Source: an uncultured Rhizobium sp.
GTDB taxonomy: Bacteria; Pseudomonadota; Alphaproteobacteria; Rhizobiales; Rhizobiaceae
Length of the DNA: 64,000 nucleotides
Reading direction: 5' to 3'
NCBI GenBank assembly: GCA_945952415.1
Contig: CAMFIF010000013.1
Coordinates: 42,373 to 106,372 of the forward strand
Position 1 is the stretch's first letter, and the number at the start of each line of letters is the position of its first letter. Below the pieces are notes generated by a model that was not told the DNA's origin, did no database searches, and saw only the letters and a list, made by a program, of their open reading frames with translations. Of the stretch, positions 19,032 through 28,726 are shown piece after piece. The position numbers and the translations under genes were made by a program.

Positions 19032-19492
19032 CCGGACTGACCCTGAAACGCCAAGGTGACCGGCAGGTCATCGTTACCCGTCGCTTTGCCGCCCGGCCCG
19101 AACTCGTCTATCGCGCCCATACGGAGCCGGCCCTCCTGCAAAAATGGCTGCTCGGTCCGGAGGGGTGGACCATGCCGGTCTGCATCAGCGAAGCCCGCCC
19201 GGGCGGCGCGATCCGCTTCGAATGGTCGGACGGGCAGGGCAACGGCTTCTATCTCACCGGCGAATATCTGGAGCTCGACCCCTTCCGCCGCATCCGCCAT
19301 GTGGAGCGGATGTTCCTGCCGGACCCGACTCCCGACAATCATGTCGAAACGACTTTCGAGGAAGACGGCACGGGCACGCGGATGACGCTGACCATGACCC
19401 TCCCGGACGCCGCCACCGTCGAGGCCATGCTCGCAACCGGCATGGAACACGGCATGGAGGCAAGCTACAAACGGCTGGAGACGGTTATCTAA
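19028..19492 (+). CDS. SRPBCC (AHSA1-like) domain protein
   Basis: 154-residue START-like fold protein. It opens with the ligand-cavity strand VTRRFAARPELVYRAHTEPALLQKWLLGPEGW and ends with the long C-terminal helix (TGMEHGMEASYKRLETVI), both typical of the AHSA1 branch. It overlaps arsR by four bases. ArsR-SRPBCC pairs are common and the ligand is usually unknown; a stress-responsive or hydrophobic-ligand role is only inference. Its last three bases overlap the end of the convergent toxin gene. Confidence 0.92.
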   Translation: MTGLTLKRQGDRQVIVTRRFAARPELVYRAHTEPALLQKWLLGPEGWTMPVCISEARPGGAIRFEWSDGQGNGFYLTGEYLELDPFRRIRHVERMFLPDPTPDNHVETTFEEDGTGTRMTLTMTLPDAATVEAMLATGMEHGMEASYKRLETVI

Positions 19493-19818
19493 TCCCGGGG
19501 CGAAAGGGTTGATCCATCACCCCTCAGCTCGGCGTTGATATTTCGGCCGCGGTGGTAGATTCTCACGATCGTCACCGTGGTCGCATCAATCCGAACGGCG
19601 ATCGAGGCCTGCCGCCGGTAGCCCATGATCCGCAAGCCGGGAACGATGTCATCGCGGCGGATGCCACGCTCCGGGAAGAGATCGAGCGTGAGGCAGAAGC
19701 GGTAAATTCTCTCCAGATAGGCGGTCGCAACGGCATCTCCGGCCAGAGGGGCCAGATAATCGTAGACATCCTTGAGGTCCTGAACCGCGTCTGCCGAGAA
19801 GGCGACGCGGTGGCTCAT
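19489..19818 (-). CDS. parE: RelE/ParE superfamily toxin
   Basis: 109-residue protein with the ParE-like fold: FSADAVQDLKDVYDYL at the N terminus, LDLFPERGIRRDDIVPGLRIMGYRRQASIAVRID in the middle, and the final strand VTIVRIYHRGRNI. ParE-type toxins usually poison gyrase and RelE types cut mRNA; sequence alone does not decide which this is. The start overlaps the antitoxin stop (ATGA). The stop codon region overlaps the end of the SRPBCC gene on the other strand, so the two units are packed tail to tail. Confidence 0.88.
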   Translation of the reverse strand: MSHRVAFSADAVQDLKDVYDYLAPLAGDAVATAYLERIYRFCLTLDLFPERGIRRDDIVPGLRIMGYRRQASIAVRIDATTVTIVRIYHRGRNINAELRGDGSTLSPRD

Positions 19819-20102
19819 GGCGTTCCGGAAGCCTTTCGCCGCGCGGTCATATGGTTTTGAAGCGCGTGAAGGGCCTCCTCGGCGCTAAGCGTGCTTCCGG
19901 GCTTTTCGCCGAGGCGATGAAGGGTCGGCACGACCGCGTCGCGCAGCCAGCGTTCCGTCTCCTCGTCCCCCTCAAGAAAGGACTGGAGACTTTCGGCAAT
20001 CAGGGTGCTTTCGTCGGGGAATTCACCCGACGCAATCTTGTCCGCCACCCGCGCTGCAAGTCCGGGCTCCAGAGAAATCGTCAAAGTAGCGTTTCGTGAC
20101 AT
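19815..20102 (-). CDS. parD: CopG/ParD-type antitoxin
   Basis: 95-residue partner of the toxin. The N-terminal MSRNATLTISLEPGLAARVADKIASGEFPDESTLIAESL is a ribbon-helix-helix DNA-binding fold as in ParD. The acidic C-terminal part (EGDEETERWLRDAV) would wrap the toxin. It is encoded first and translated in coupling with the toxin. ATG 20102 is chosen over a 14-codon longer frame. Such antitoxins usually repress their own promoter; TAATAT lies about 20 bases upstream. Confidence 0.85.
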   Translation of the reverse strand: MSRNATLTISLEPGLAARVADKIASGEFPDESTLIAESLQSFLEGDEETERWLRDAVVPTLHRLGEKPGSTLSAEEALHALQNHMTARRKASGTP

Positions 20103-20162
20103 GGCAAATCCTCGCGGTCGGCATATTAGCACGTCCGCAGCCAAATGCTATCCCGGAAGCCT

Positions 20163-22631
20163 TCACCCCACCTTCTCGACAAACCCCTCCAGGACCCGCT
20201 TTTCGCCGGCCTTGTCGAAATCGATGGTAAGCTTGTTGCCCTCGATGTTTCTGATATTGCCGTTGCCGAATTTCAGATGGAAGACCCGTTCGCCGACGTT
20301 GAAGCGGGAGGGGGTGTCGGAGACGGATTTCGCCACCAGTTCGCCCTCTATGGTGCGGCCGCGCGGGCCGCTTTCGCCATAGCCGATCCGCTCCACCTGA
20401 TGGCCGGAGCGGGTGCCCCAGTTGTCGCGCGTGGAGGAATTCGCGTTCTGCTGGGCCCGTTTCCAGCCGGGGGAATTGTAGGAATTGGCAAAGGGGTCGG
20501 CCCGGTCGAAGCGCGACTGGCCGTAGCCGCCGCGCCCGCCATAGCCGCCGTAGGAGGTCTCCGATTCCGCGACATCCACATGGGCGGGCGGCAGCTCGTC
20601 CAGGAAGCGCGAAGGCAGGGTGGATTGCCACAGTCCGTGGATGCGCCGGTTGGAGACGAACCAGATATGGCAGCGGCGCTTGGCGCGGGTGATGCCCACA
20701 TAGGCAAGCCGGCGCTCCTCTTCCAGCCCCGCGCGGCCGCCCTCGTCCAGCGCGCGCTGATGCGGGAACAGGCCTTCCTCCCAGCCGGGCAGGAAGACGG
20801 TATCGAATTCCAGGCCTTTCGCCGAATGGAGCGTCATGATCGAAACGGCGTCCATCTCCTCGTTCTGCTCGGCATCCATGACGAGGGCCACGTGCTCTAG
20901 GAAGCCGCGCAGGCTCTCGAAGGCTTCCATCGAGCGGATGAGTTCCTTGAGGTTTTCGAGCCGGCCGGGGGCTTCTGCCGATTTGTCCGCCTGCCACATG
21001 GCGGTATAGCCGCTTTCGTCCAGGATCTGCTCGGCGAGCTGCGTATGCGGGGTGTTTTCCAGCAGGCCCTGCCAGCGCCTGAAATCCGTCACCACGTCGA
21101 AAAGCGCCTTGCGCGCCTTGGGCTTCAGCTCGTCGGTCTCGATGATGTCGGCGGCGGCCTGCAGCATCGGAATATCCCGCGCCCGGGCATAGTCGTGCAG
21201 GGTGCGCACGGTGGTGTCGCCGAGACCGCGCTTCGGCGTGTTGACGATCCGCTCGAAGGCGAGATCGTCCGCCGGCTGGCAGACCAGGCGGAAATAGGCC
21301 ATGGCATCGCGGATCTCGAGCCGCTCGTAGAAGCGCGGACCGCCGATGACCCGGTAGTTGAGACCGAGCGTCACGAAGCGGTCTTCGAATTCGCGCATCT
21401 GGAAGGAGGCGCGCACGAGGATCGCCATATTGTTCAGAAGGTGCTTCTGGCGCTGGAGCTGCTCGATTTCCTCGCCGATGGCACGGGCCTCCTCTTCGGA
21501 ATCCCAGGCGGCATGGACGATGACCTTCTCGTCGTCGGGATCGGTGCGCTCGGTGAAGAGCGTCTTGCCGAGGCGGCCCTCGTTGTGCGCGATCAGATGG
21601 CCGGCGGCACCGAGGATGTGCTCGGTCGAGCGATAATTACGCTCGAGCTTGATCACCTTGGCGCCCGGAAAATCCTTCTCGAAGCGCAGGATATTGTCCA
21701 CTTCCGCACCGCGCCAGCCATAGATGGACTGGTCGTCATCGCCGACACAGCAGACATTCTGCGGCTCGCCCCTGGGGCGTTGGGCGAGCAGCCGCAGCCA
21801 CATGTACTGGGCCGTGTTCGTGTCCTGATACTCGTCGACGAGGATGTAGCGGAATTTCTGGTGATATTCCTTCAGGATGTCGGGGTTCTGGCGGAAGATC
21901 GCGATCGGATGCAGCAGGAGATCGCCGAAATCGCAGGCATTCAGCGTCTTGAGCCGGTTCTGGTAGGCGGCGTAGAGCTGGCGGCCCTTGCCGTTGGCAA
22001 AGGCCCGCGCGTCCCCCTCGGGAATATCGGCGGGGAGAAGCCCCTTGTTCTTCCAGCCATCGATCATGCCGGCAAACTGGCGGGCCGGCCAGCGCTTGTC
22101 GTCGAGCCCTTCCGCCTGGATGAGCTGCTTGATGAGGCGGATGACGTCGTCAGTATCCAGAATGGTGAAATCGGAGCGCAGGCCCGCCAGCTCGGCGTGG
22201 CGACGCAGCAGCTTCACGCCGATGGAGTGGAAGGTGCCGAGCCAGGGCATGCCTTCCACCGCATGGCCGGCAAGCACGCCGATGCGCTCCTTCATCTCGC
22301 GGGCGGCCTTGTTGGTGAAGGTCACGGCGAGGATCTGGCTGGGCCAGGCACGACCGGTGGCAAGAATATGGGCGATGCGGGTGGTGAGCACGCGGGTCTT
22401 GCCGGTGCCGGCGCCGGCGAGCACCAGAACCGGGCCATCGACGCTTTCCACCGCTTCGCGCTGTTCCGGGTTCAGCGTCGCGAGGTAATCGGGCGCGGCC
22501 GGGCTTGCGCCACGCGCCGCCAGCGCGCGCGCCGCGATGCCGGACGGCTGCTGCGGCTGGCCGGCGGGTTTCACCGGCTGCGGCGCCTGATCCTCATCGA
22601 AGAAGGGAATGTCGTCATATATATTTGTCAT
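20163..22631 (-). CDS. uvrD: ATP-dependent DNA helicase UvrD/PcrA
   Basis: 822-residue superfamily 1A helicase for nucleotide-excision and mismatch repair and for clearing replication blocks. Helicase motifs are in order: LNPEQREAV (Q motif), GAGTGKTRV (Walker A), VTFTNKAAREM (Ia), DEYQD (Walker B), GDDDQSIYGWRGA (III), ERNYRST (IV), MTLHSAKGLEFDTVF (V) and LAYVGITRAK (VI). The C terminus has a Gly/Tyr-rich linker (YGGYGGRGGYG) and a Tudor-like tail. ATG 22631 begins MTNIYDDIPFF; 14 earlier codons are not conserved. A near-match to the alphaproteobacterial LexA box lies upstream. Confidence 0.96.
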   Translation of the reverse strand: MTNIYDDIPFFDEDQAPQPVKPAGQPQQPSGIAARALAARGASPAAPDYLATLNPEQREAVESVDGPVLVLAGAGTGKTRVLTTRIAHILATGRAWPSQILAVTFTNKAAREMKERIGVLAGHAVEGMPWLGTFHSIGVKLLRRHAELAGLRSDFTILDTDDVIRLIKQLIQAEGLDDKRWPARQFAGMIDGWKNKGLLPADIPEGDARAFANGKGRQLYAAYQNRLKTLNACDFGDLLLHPIAIFRQNPDILKEYHQKFRYILVDEYQDTNTAQYMWLRLLAQRPRGEPQNVCCVGDDDQSIYGWRGAEVDNILRFEKDFPGAKVIKLERNYRSTEHILGAAGHLIAHNEGRLGKTLFTERTDPDDEKVIVHAAWDSEEEARAIGEEIEQLQRQKHLLNNMAILVRASFQMREFEDRFVTLGLNYRVIGGPRFYERLEIRDAMAYFRLVCQPADDLAFERIVNTPKRGLGDTTVRTLHDYARARDIPMLQAAADIIETDELKPKARKALFDVVTDFRRWQGLLENTPHTQLAEQILDESGYTAMWQADKSAEAPGRLENLKELIRSMEAFESLRGFLEHVALVMDAEQNEEMDAVSIMTLHSAKGLEFDTVFLPGWEEGLFPHQRALDEGGRAGLEEERRLAYVGITRAKRRCHIWFVSNRRIHGLWQSTLPSRFLDELPPAHVDVAESETSYGGYGGRGGYGQSRFDRADPFANSYNSPGWKRAQQNANSSTRDNWGTRSGHQVERIGYGESGPRGRTIEGELVAKSVSDTPSRFNVGERVFHLKFGNGNIRNIEGNKLTIDFDKAGEKRVLEGFVEKVG

Positions 22632-22861
22632 GGGTGGTAATGTAGCGATTATCCCGGGAAAGGCCAGAATCAATGTTCGCCTTTCATTCCGGGGGATGGC
22701 CTACAGGCTTTGGGGCGGAAGTCAACAAACCTTACCAAATCTTCATCTCCTGCGGCGCGGTAGCGGCTTGCCCGGTTGGTCAAAAAAACCATATTGGATC
22801 GAACATGATCGATGGGGATGCGGCGATTGCCTGCCGCCCCCTCTTTTCGCCGGAGCGACGA

Positions 22862-24004
22862 ATGAGAATTGCGAAGCAACTGGCGCTGAGCGTCGTTGTG
22901 CTGGCCGCGGGTGCGGCCCTTGCCGTGTGGTATACGCCCGAAGGCGCCGCCCTTCTGGCGAGAGCCAGCGGAAAGCCTGTCGCGACCGACGGTGCAGGAC
23001 AGGGCGCACCGGGTCAGACAGGTGGCCAGGGTGCGGGCCAGGGCCGACGCAGCGACGGGCCACCCCTCGTCGTCGTCGTTCCCGTGACCGAGGGCCTTGC
23101 CAATGCCCGCCTCGATGCCATCGGCACGGGCGAGGCGCTGAATTCCGTCACCGTCATGCCCCAGGGCTCGGGCGTCGTCACGCGGCTTGCGGTCAAGGCC
23201 GGCGATCCGGTCAAGGCGGGGCAGCTGCTCGGCCAGCTGGACAACCAGTCCGAACTGCTTGCCCGCGACAAGGCGGCGGTGACGCTGAAGGGTTCGCTCG
23301 AAACCAAGAAGACCTATGAGGGGTCCAATGCCTCGATCACCCGGCTGCAGCAGTTTACCGCCGGTGTGACCGCCGAAGAGGCGCAGCTGGAACTCAACAT
23401 TGCCGAAACCAACCTGAAGAAGCGGGATATCATCGCGCCGGCGGATGGGGTGGCCGGGATCGTGCAGGTCAGCCTCGGGGCCTATGTCACGCCATCCACG
23501 CCCCTCGTCGTTCTCGACGACCGCTCCTCGCTGCTCGTCGATTTCTACGTGCCGGAGCATTTCGTTTCCTATCTGAAACCCGGCATGGCGCTGGAAGCGC
23601 GCACCATTGCCTTCCCCGGCGAGGTGTTCAAGGGCGAGGTTGCCGCTCTCGACAACCAGATGGATGCGGTGAGCCGCACCATCCGGGTGCGGGCGCGGAT
23701 CGGCAATGGCGATGACCGGCTCCGGGGCGGCATGTCCTTTACCGTTACGCTGCGCTTCGAGGGCGAGCGATATCCGGCCGTGGATCCGCTTGCCGTGCAG
23801 TGGGATGCGGAAGGCGCCTATGTCTGGCGTCTCGGCGAGGGAGACAAGGCGGAAAAGGTGCGCGGCGCCGTCGTGCAGCGCGATGCGGACCGGGTCCTGT
23901 TCAAGGCCGAGATCAAGCCGGGCGACCGGCTGGTGACGGAGGGCGTGCAGCGCCTTCGCCCCGGCATGGGCGTCAAGATCGACAAGGGCGGAGCGGGCGC
24001 ATGA
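22862..24004 (+). CDS. RND efflux periplasmic adaptor (membrane fusion protein)
   Basis: 380-residue HlyD/AcrA-type adaptor that links an inner-membrane RND pump to an outer-membrane channel. An N-terminal signal anchor (IAKQLALSVVVLAAGAALAVWY) is followed by a low-complexity Gly/Gln linker. Next come the lipoyl half-motif GVVTRLAVKAGDPVKAGQLLGQLDN, a short alpha hairpin, the second lipoyl half (IIAPADGVAGIVQVSLGAYV) and a beta barrel. ATG 22862 has GGAG close upstream, and the longer frame lacks similarity. Its stop overlaps the pump start (ATGA). No TolC-like gene or local regulator is adjacent. Confidence 0.94.
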   Translation: MRIAKQLALSVVVLAAGAALAVWYTPEGAALLARASGKPVATDGAGQGAPGQTGGQGAGQGRRSDGPPLVVVVPVTEGLANARLDAIGTGEALNSVTVMPQGSGVVTRLAVKAGDPVKAGQLLGQLDNQSELLARDKAAVTLKGSLETKKTYEGSNASITRLQQFTAGVTAEEAQLELNIAETNLKKRDIIAPADGVAGIVQVSLGAYVTPSTPLVVLDDRSSLLVDFYVPEHFVSYLKPGMALEARTIAFPGEVFKGEVAALDNQMDAVSRTIRVRARIGNGDDRLRGGMSFTVTLRFEGERYPAVDPLAVQWDAEGAYVWRLGEGDKAEKVRGAVVQRDADRVLFKAEIKPGDRLVTEGVQRLRPGMGVKIDKGGAGA

Positions 24005-27000
24005 GCGAGGCGGCAGAGGATCCGAAGCCCATCGAGCCCGTTGCGGAAACCGCCGCTGCGGCGGCGGAGCCGACAGGCGCGACCGATACGTTCACGGCAC
24101 TTTTCATTCGCCGCCCGGTTCTGGCGCTGGTCTTCAATGCGCTTATCGTGGTGGCGGGCCTTGCCGCCTATTTCGGCATCGAGGTGCGCGAGTTGCCGGA
24201 TGTCGACCGCCCGGTCATCACCGTCAACACGACCTTCAGCGGCGCCTCTCCCGAGACCGTGGACGAGCGGCTGAGCCGGGTGGTGGAAAGCGCGGTCTCG
24301 CGCGTTTCCGGCCTCAAGTCCATTTCCTCTTCCTCCTCCTACGGCTCCAGCCGCGTCACGCTGGAATTCGTCTCGGGCACGGACATCAATGTCGCCTCCA
24401 CGGATGTGCGCAATGCGCTTTCGCGCGCCGCCGGGCAGCTGCCGGAAGAGGCGGACGAGCCGCAGGTGGTGAAGGCGGATGCCGACAGCCAGCCCATCAT
24501 GCGCCTTGCCATCACCTCCGATACGCTCGGCATGGACGACCTGACCCAGCTCGTGGAAGACGAGATTTCCGATCGCCTTGCCGCCGTGCAGGGCGTGGCG
24601 GATGTGGAAACCTATGGCAATGCGGAGAAGGTCTATCGGGTCGATGTCAACCAGGCGGCGCTTGCCAGCCGGGGACTGACCTTTGCGGATCTGAAGACCG
24701 CGCTTGCGGATGTGGCGCTTGACGTTCCGGCAGGCTCGCTCTCGGGTGGCCGTCAGGAGCTGGTGGTGCGCGCCGCCGTAGGGTTGACCGACCCGCAGGC
24801 CTTCGAGCGGCTGATCGTCAAGGATCGGGTGACTCTGGGGGATGTGGCGACGGTTACGGTGGGGCCGGAGGACGGAAGTTCTGCGCTGAGAGCCAATGGC
24901 CGCGCGGGCATCGGCCTCGGCATCATCCGGCAGGCGCAATCGAACACGCTTGATATTTCCAATGGCGTGAAGCAGGTCGTGGCCGATTTGCAGGCCTCGC
25001 TGCCCAAGGGCACGACGCTGACGATCACCAGCGACGATGCGGCCTTCATCCGTGGCTCCATTCACGAGGTGGTCAATGCGCTGGTGCTTGCCTGCGTGAT
25101 CGTGGTCGTGGTGCTCTATCTCTTCCTTCGGGATTGGCGGGCGACGATCATCCCCGCCGTGTCGCTGCCGGTCGCGCTCATCGGCACGCTGGCGGCTGTC
25201 TGGCTTGCCGGTTTCTCCATCAATATCCTGACCCTGCTGGCGGTGGTTCTCGCAACCGGCATGGTGGTGGACGATGCGATCGTGGTGCTCGAAAACATCG
25301 TCAGGCGCATGCATGAGGGCATGGGACCGCGCGCGGCGGCGGTGCTCGGCACAAGGCAGGTCTTCTTCGCGGTCATCGCGACGACGCTGACGCTCGCTTC
25401 GGTTTTCGTGCCGCTTTCCTTCCTGCCCGGCCAGGTGGGCGGGCTGTTCAAGGAATTCGGCTTCGTGCTGGCCTTCTCCGTGCTCCTGTCTTCCATCGTC
25501 TCGCTGACCCTTTGCCCCATGCTTGCCTCGCGGATGCTGAAGGGTGGCGAGGCGGCGATGGAAAAGCCGAGCGCCATCGGCAACCTGTTTTCCCGGCTAT
25601 ACATGGGCTCGGTGCGGGCCTGCCTCGGTGCCCCGATAGTTGTCATGGCGGTGGCCGTCGTCTTCTCGATCTTTGCTTATGTGGCCTTTACCCGCGTGCC
25701 GCAGGAGCTGACGCCGCGCGAGGACCGGTCCATGGTGATGCTGCGCGTGCAGGCACCGGAAGGGGTCAGTCTCGACTACATGCGCGACCAGATCCGCCGG
25801 ATCGAGGAAAACCTTGCCCCGCTGCGCAAGAGCGGCGAAATTGCCAGCACTTTCTCCATTTCCGGGCAGGGTGGCAGCGCCAATAGCGGCTTCGTGGTGC
25901 TTACCCTTTCCCCCTGGGAGGCGCGCAGCCGCAACCAGAATGCCATTGCCGCCGACATCAGCAAGCTCACATCCACCATTCCCGGCGTGCGGGTGACGGC
26001 CTTCCAGGCAAACAGCCTGCGCATTCGCGGGGCGGGCAGCGGCCTTCAGGTCGCGCTGCTCGGCAATGATCGCGCCGTGCTCAACGATGCGGCAAACAAG
26101 CTCGTCTCCGCCCTTGACGATACAGGGCTTTTCGATGCTCCCCGGCTTTCGAACGATGCCGCGCGGCCGCAGATCACCGTCGATCTCGACCGCGACCGCG
26201 CAGCGAGCCTCGGGGTTTCCACCAGCACGGTGTCGCTCACTCTTCAGGCGCTGCTTGCGGGCTACAAGACCGGCGAGGTGCATACGGGCGGCAAGCTCTA
26301 TCCCATCCGCCTGACGGCCGAAAGCCGCCCTGTCAACGATCCGGGCGATCTCGAAAACGTCTTCCTGCGCGCCGGCGACGGACGGGTGGTGCCGCTTTCG
26401 GCCATTGCCCGCTTCGAGGAGAAATCCGTGCCGCCGCAGCTCACGCGCGAGCAGCAGCTGGCGAGCGTCTCGATCACCGCAGGGCTCAAGGAGGGCGTTA
26501 CCCTCGGCCAGGCGCTGGCGCGCACCAACGGGATTGCGGCCACGCTCCTGCCTGCGGGGGTGCGGATGATCCCGCTTTCGGAGGCGGCGACGCTGCAGGA
26601 AAATTCGAGCGGCATGTTCACTACCTTCGGCTTTGCCTTCCTGATCATCTTCCTGGTTCTGGCGGCCCAGTTCGAAAGCGGCATCAGCGCGCTCGTCATT
26701 CTGGTTACCGTACCGCTGGGCCTGGCCTGCGCGGCCTTTGCCCTGGTGATGACCGGGACCAGTCTCAACATCTACAGCCAGATCGGGCTGGTGCTGCTCA
26801 TCGGCGTCATGGCGAAGAACGGCATTCTGATCGTTGAATTCGCCAACCAGCTGCGCGACCACGGGCGCTCGGTGCGCGAGGCGATCGAAGAGGCCTGCCT
26901 CATCCGCCTGCGGCCGGTGATGATGACCATGATCTGCACGATCCTTGGCGGCGTGCCGCTGGTGCTGGCGACCGGGGCCGGGGCGGAAGCGCGCGTCGCG

Positions 27001-27180
27001 CTCGGCTGGGTGATCGTCGGCGGTCTCGGCATGGCCGTCATCGTGACGCTCTATGTCACGCCCGTTGCCTATCTTCTGCTCGCACGCTTTTCCAAGCCCC
27101 ATGCGGATGAGGAAAAGCGGCTGGCCGAGGAAATGCGCCATGCCGCTGGCCTTTCGGCGGGGGCGACCGCTTCCGGCTGA
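24001..27180 (+). CDS. RND family efflux pump, inner-membrane permease
   Basis: 1059-residue proton-driven pump of the hydrophobe/amphiphile efflux family. After a 35-residue acidic/Ala-rich N-terminal extension comes the first membrane helix (IRRPVLALVFNALIVVAGLAAYFGI), a large periplasmic loop, and a cluster of helices with the proton-relay pair in VVDDAIVVLENI. The second half repeats the plan: IRRPV-like start replaced by GAPIVVMAVAVVFSIFAYVAF, then GVMAKNGILIVEFANQLRD. Substrates cannot be read; export of toxic organics or drugs is the family norm. It is co-translated with the adaptor and there is no frame disruption. Confidence 0.95.
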   Translation: MSEAAEDPKPIEPVAETAAAAAEPTGATDTFTALFIRRPVLALVFNALIVVAGLAAYFGIEVRELPDVDRPVITVNTTFSGASPETVDERLSRVVESAVSRVSGLKSISSSSSYGSSRVTLEFVSGTDINVASTDVRNALSRAAGQLPEEADEPQVVKADADSQPIMRLAITSDTLGMDDLTQLVEDEISDRLAAVQGVADVETYGNAEKVYRVDVNQAALASRGLTFADLKTALADVALDVPAGSLSGGRQELVVRAAVGLTDPQAFERLIVKDRVTLGDVATVTVGPEDGSSALRANGRAGIGLGIIRQAQSNTLDISNGVKQVVADLQASLPKGTTLTITSDDAAFIRGSIHEVVNALVLACVIVVVVLYLFLRDWRATIIPAVSLPVALIGTLAAVWLAGFSINILTLLAVVLATGMVVDDAIVVLENIVRRMHEGMGPRAAAVLGTRQVFFAVIATTLTLASVFVPLSFLPGQVGGLFKEFGFVLAFSVLLSSIVSLTLCPMLASRMLKGGEAAMEKPSAIGNLFSRLYMGSVRACLGAPIVVMAVAVVFSIFAYVAFTRVPQELTPREDRSMVMLRVQAPEGVSLDYMRDQIRRIEENLAPLRKSGEIASTFSISGQGGSANSGFVVLTLSPWEARSRNQNAIAADISKLTSTIPGVRVTAFQANSLRIRGAGSGLQVALLGNDRAVLNDAANKLVSALDDTGLFDAPRLSNDAARPQITVDLDRDRAASLGVSTSTVSLTLQALLAGYKTGEVHTGGKLYPIRLTAESRPVNDPGDLENVFLRAGDGRVVPLSAIARFEEKSVPPQLTREQQLASVSITAGLKEGVTLGQALARTNGIAATLLPAGVRMIPLSEAATLQENSSGMFTTFGFAFLIIFLVLAAQFESGISALVILVTVPLGLACAAFALVMTGTSLNIYSQIGLVLLIGVMAKNGILIVEFANQLRDHGRSVREAIEEACLIRLRPVMMTMICTILGGVPLVLATGAGAEARVALGWVIVGGLGMAVIVTLYVTPVAYLLLARFSKPHADEEKRLAEEMRHAAGLSAGATASG

Positions 27181-28050
27181 TCAGAGCCGCTCGAACTGCT
27201 CCGGCCAGTCGCGGTTGGTCGCGACCTGGCCTTCGCTGCGCAGGCGGCGCACTTCGGCAAGATCGATATCGGCAATCAGCCAGCGGCTGCCGGTGGGCTG
27301 CAGTTCCTCGCTTTCCGCATAGATGCCGGATGCCGGCATGCCGTAATCGGAGGGCACGTAAAGGGCAGCGCGGCCGACATTTTCATCTACCGCCGGCGAC
27401 CAGGGTGCCGAACCGACGGTCGGGGCGACGAGAACCGCAATCTGGTTTTCCAGCGCGCGCGCCTGCGCGCCGACACGAACGCGGTAGTAACCTGCCTCCT
27501 TGTCGGTGCAGGAGGGGGCGAGGATCATGTCTGCTCCGCCTTCGGAAAGGGTGCGGGCGAGCATCGGAAATTCGTTGTCGTAACAGATGAGGATGCCGAA
27601 ACGGCCGATGGGCGTCTCGAAGAGCTTCAGCCCCTTGCCGCCGGAAATATGCCACTGCTCGCGCTCGAAGCGCGTCATCATCAGCTTGTCCTGCGTGCCG
27701 ATGAGGCCGTTCGGCCCGAAAAACCACGAGCGGTTGCGGTAAAGTCCGTCTCCATCCAGCACCGGTGCCGAGCCATTGACCAGATAGATCCCGAGGTTGC
27801 GGGCGATCTCTTCGGAAAGCTCCACGAAGCGGGGGATCAGCGGCTGCATGGCCTTCAGCGATCCGTGCAGGTCCGAGCGGATCTCCGGGGCGAGCTGTCC
27901 CGTCAGCACCATGGCGGAATATTCCGGCAGGACGAGCAGGCTGGCGCCCTTGTCCGCCGCCTCGCGGCAGAGGACCATCAGGCTGTGGGCATAGGCGTCC
28001 CAGGTCTCGATGAGGTCGATCGCATATTGGCAGGCGGCAACTCTGATCAT
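27181..28050 (-). CDS. Carbon-nitrogen hydrolase (nitrilase superfamily)
   Basis: 289-residue hydrolase with the Glu-Lys-Cys triad visible: Glu in LVLPEYSAM, Lys in TQDKLMMTRFE and Cys in LICYDNEFP. Substrate is uncertain: members cleave nitriles, amides or N-carbamoyl compounds. It overlaps the upstream GNAT gene by four bases (ATGA), so the two form a unit, in which an acetyltransferase and an amidase could act on related amines; that is inference. A nitrile hydratase operon exists in the window, but 23 kb away. It ends at the base after the RND pump stop, in convergent orientation. Confidence 0.9.
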   Translation of the reverse strand: MIRVAACQYAIDLIETWDAYAHSLMVLCREAADKGASLLVLPEYSAMVLTGQLAPEIRSDLHGSLKAMQPLIPRFVELSEEIARNLGIYLVNGSAPVLDGDGLYRNRSWFFGPNGLIGTQDKLMMTRFEREQWHISGGKGLKLFETPIGRFGILICYDNEFPMLARTLSEGGADMILAPSCTDKEAGYYRVRVGAQARALENQIAVLVAPTVGSAPWSPAVDENVGRAALYVPSDYGMPASGIYAESEELQPTGSRWLIADIDLAEVRRLRSEGQVATNRDWPEQFERL

Positions 28051-28637
28051 GGGGCAATATCCTTGAGCCAGAAGGAGAGGGGTTTTTCGGTTTCCTCCGC
28101 CGCTCCGATATCGGTCCAGCGGAAGCGTGCGACGAGATCCGGACGGGGATGAAAGCCGCGCTTCCGCCAGAAGGTATGAAGCGGCTCATAACCGGCCGGG
28201 CGGGCGGGATGGTCGGCGTCCCGCTCCACGGCGCAGAAGGCGAGGGTGGAAATGCCGCCGAGCCGCCGGGCATGGGCCTCCCGCGCCTCGAAGAAGCGGA
28301 CGCCGATGCCTTGGCCGCGCCACTCCCGGAGAAGCACGCTTTCGCCGAAATAGAAGATCCGCCGGGGATCATATCCGGCTTCGAGGAAAGGGGCCTTCAC
28401 CGCGTCGGTTTCCTCCGCCATGGGCATGCCGGTCGAGGCGCCGATGACGGTTTCGCCGTCGCTGGCGAGCACGAAGAGGCTTCCGGGCGAGGCGGCATAG
28501 GTCGCCAGATAGCGCTCCTCATAGGCGGCGGTACCCTCGTAGAGATAGGGAAAGTCACGAAAGACCGTCATGCGCAGCCGCGCCAGATCCGGAATATGGG
28601 GTGTCACGTCCTTGCCGACGAAGGTCTGGATATTCAT
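28047..28637 (-). CDS. GNAT family N-acetyltransferase
   Basis: 196-residue acetyl-CoA-dependent acetyltransferase. The coenzyme A-binding motif appears as LLREWRGQGIGVRFFEAREAHARRLG, preceded by VIGASTGMPM and followed by AFCAVERDADHPARP. The acceptor substrate is unknown. ATG 28637 starts MNIQTFVGKD; 33 more upstream codons are open but unlike the family. It is the first gene of a two-gene unit with the nitrilase-family hydrolase and is divergent from the SnoaL-like gene, with a 90-base shared control region. Confidence 0.88.
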   Translation of the reverse strand: MNIQTFVGKDVTPHIPDLARLRMTVFRDFPYLYEGTAAYEERYLATYAASPGSLFVLASDGETVIGASTGMPMAEETDAVKAPFLEAGYDPRRIFYFGESVLLREWRGQGIGVRFFEAREAHARRLGGISTLAFCAVERDADHPARPAGYEPLHTFWRKRGFHPRPDLVARFRWTDIGAAEETEKPLSFWLKDIAP

Positions 28638-28726
28638 GCGCGGGGCGTTTTCATCGATGCGGCTGGTGGTTATGGTCTGTCTCCGAGGGGGCACGGTCGT
28701 GTGCCGAAACTGCCATGGAGAACCAC

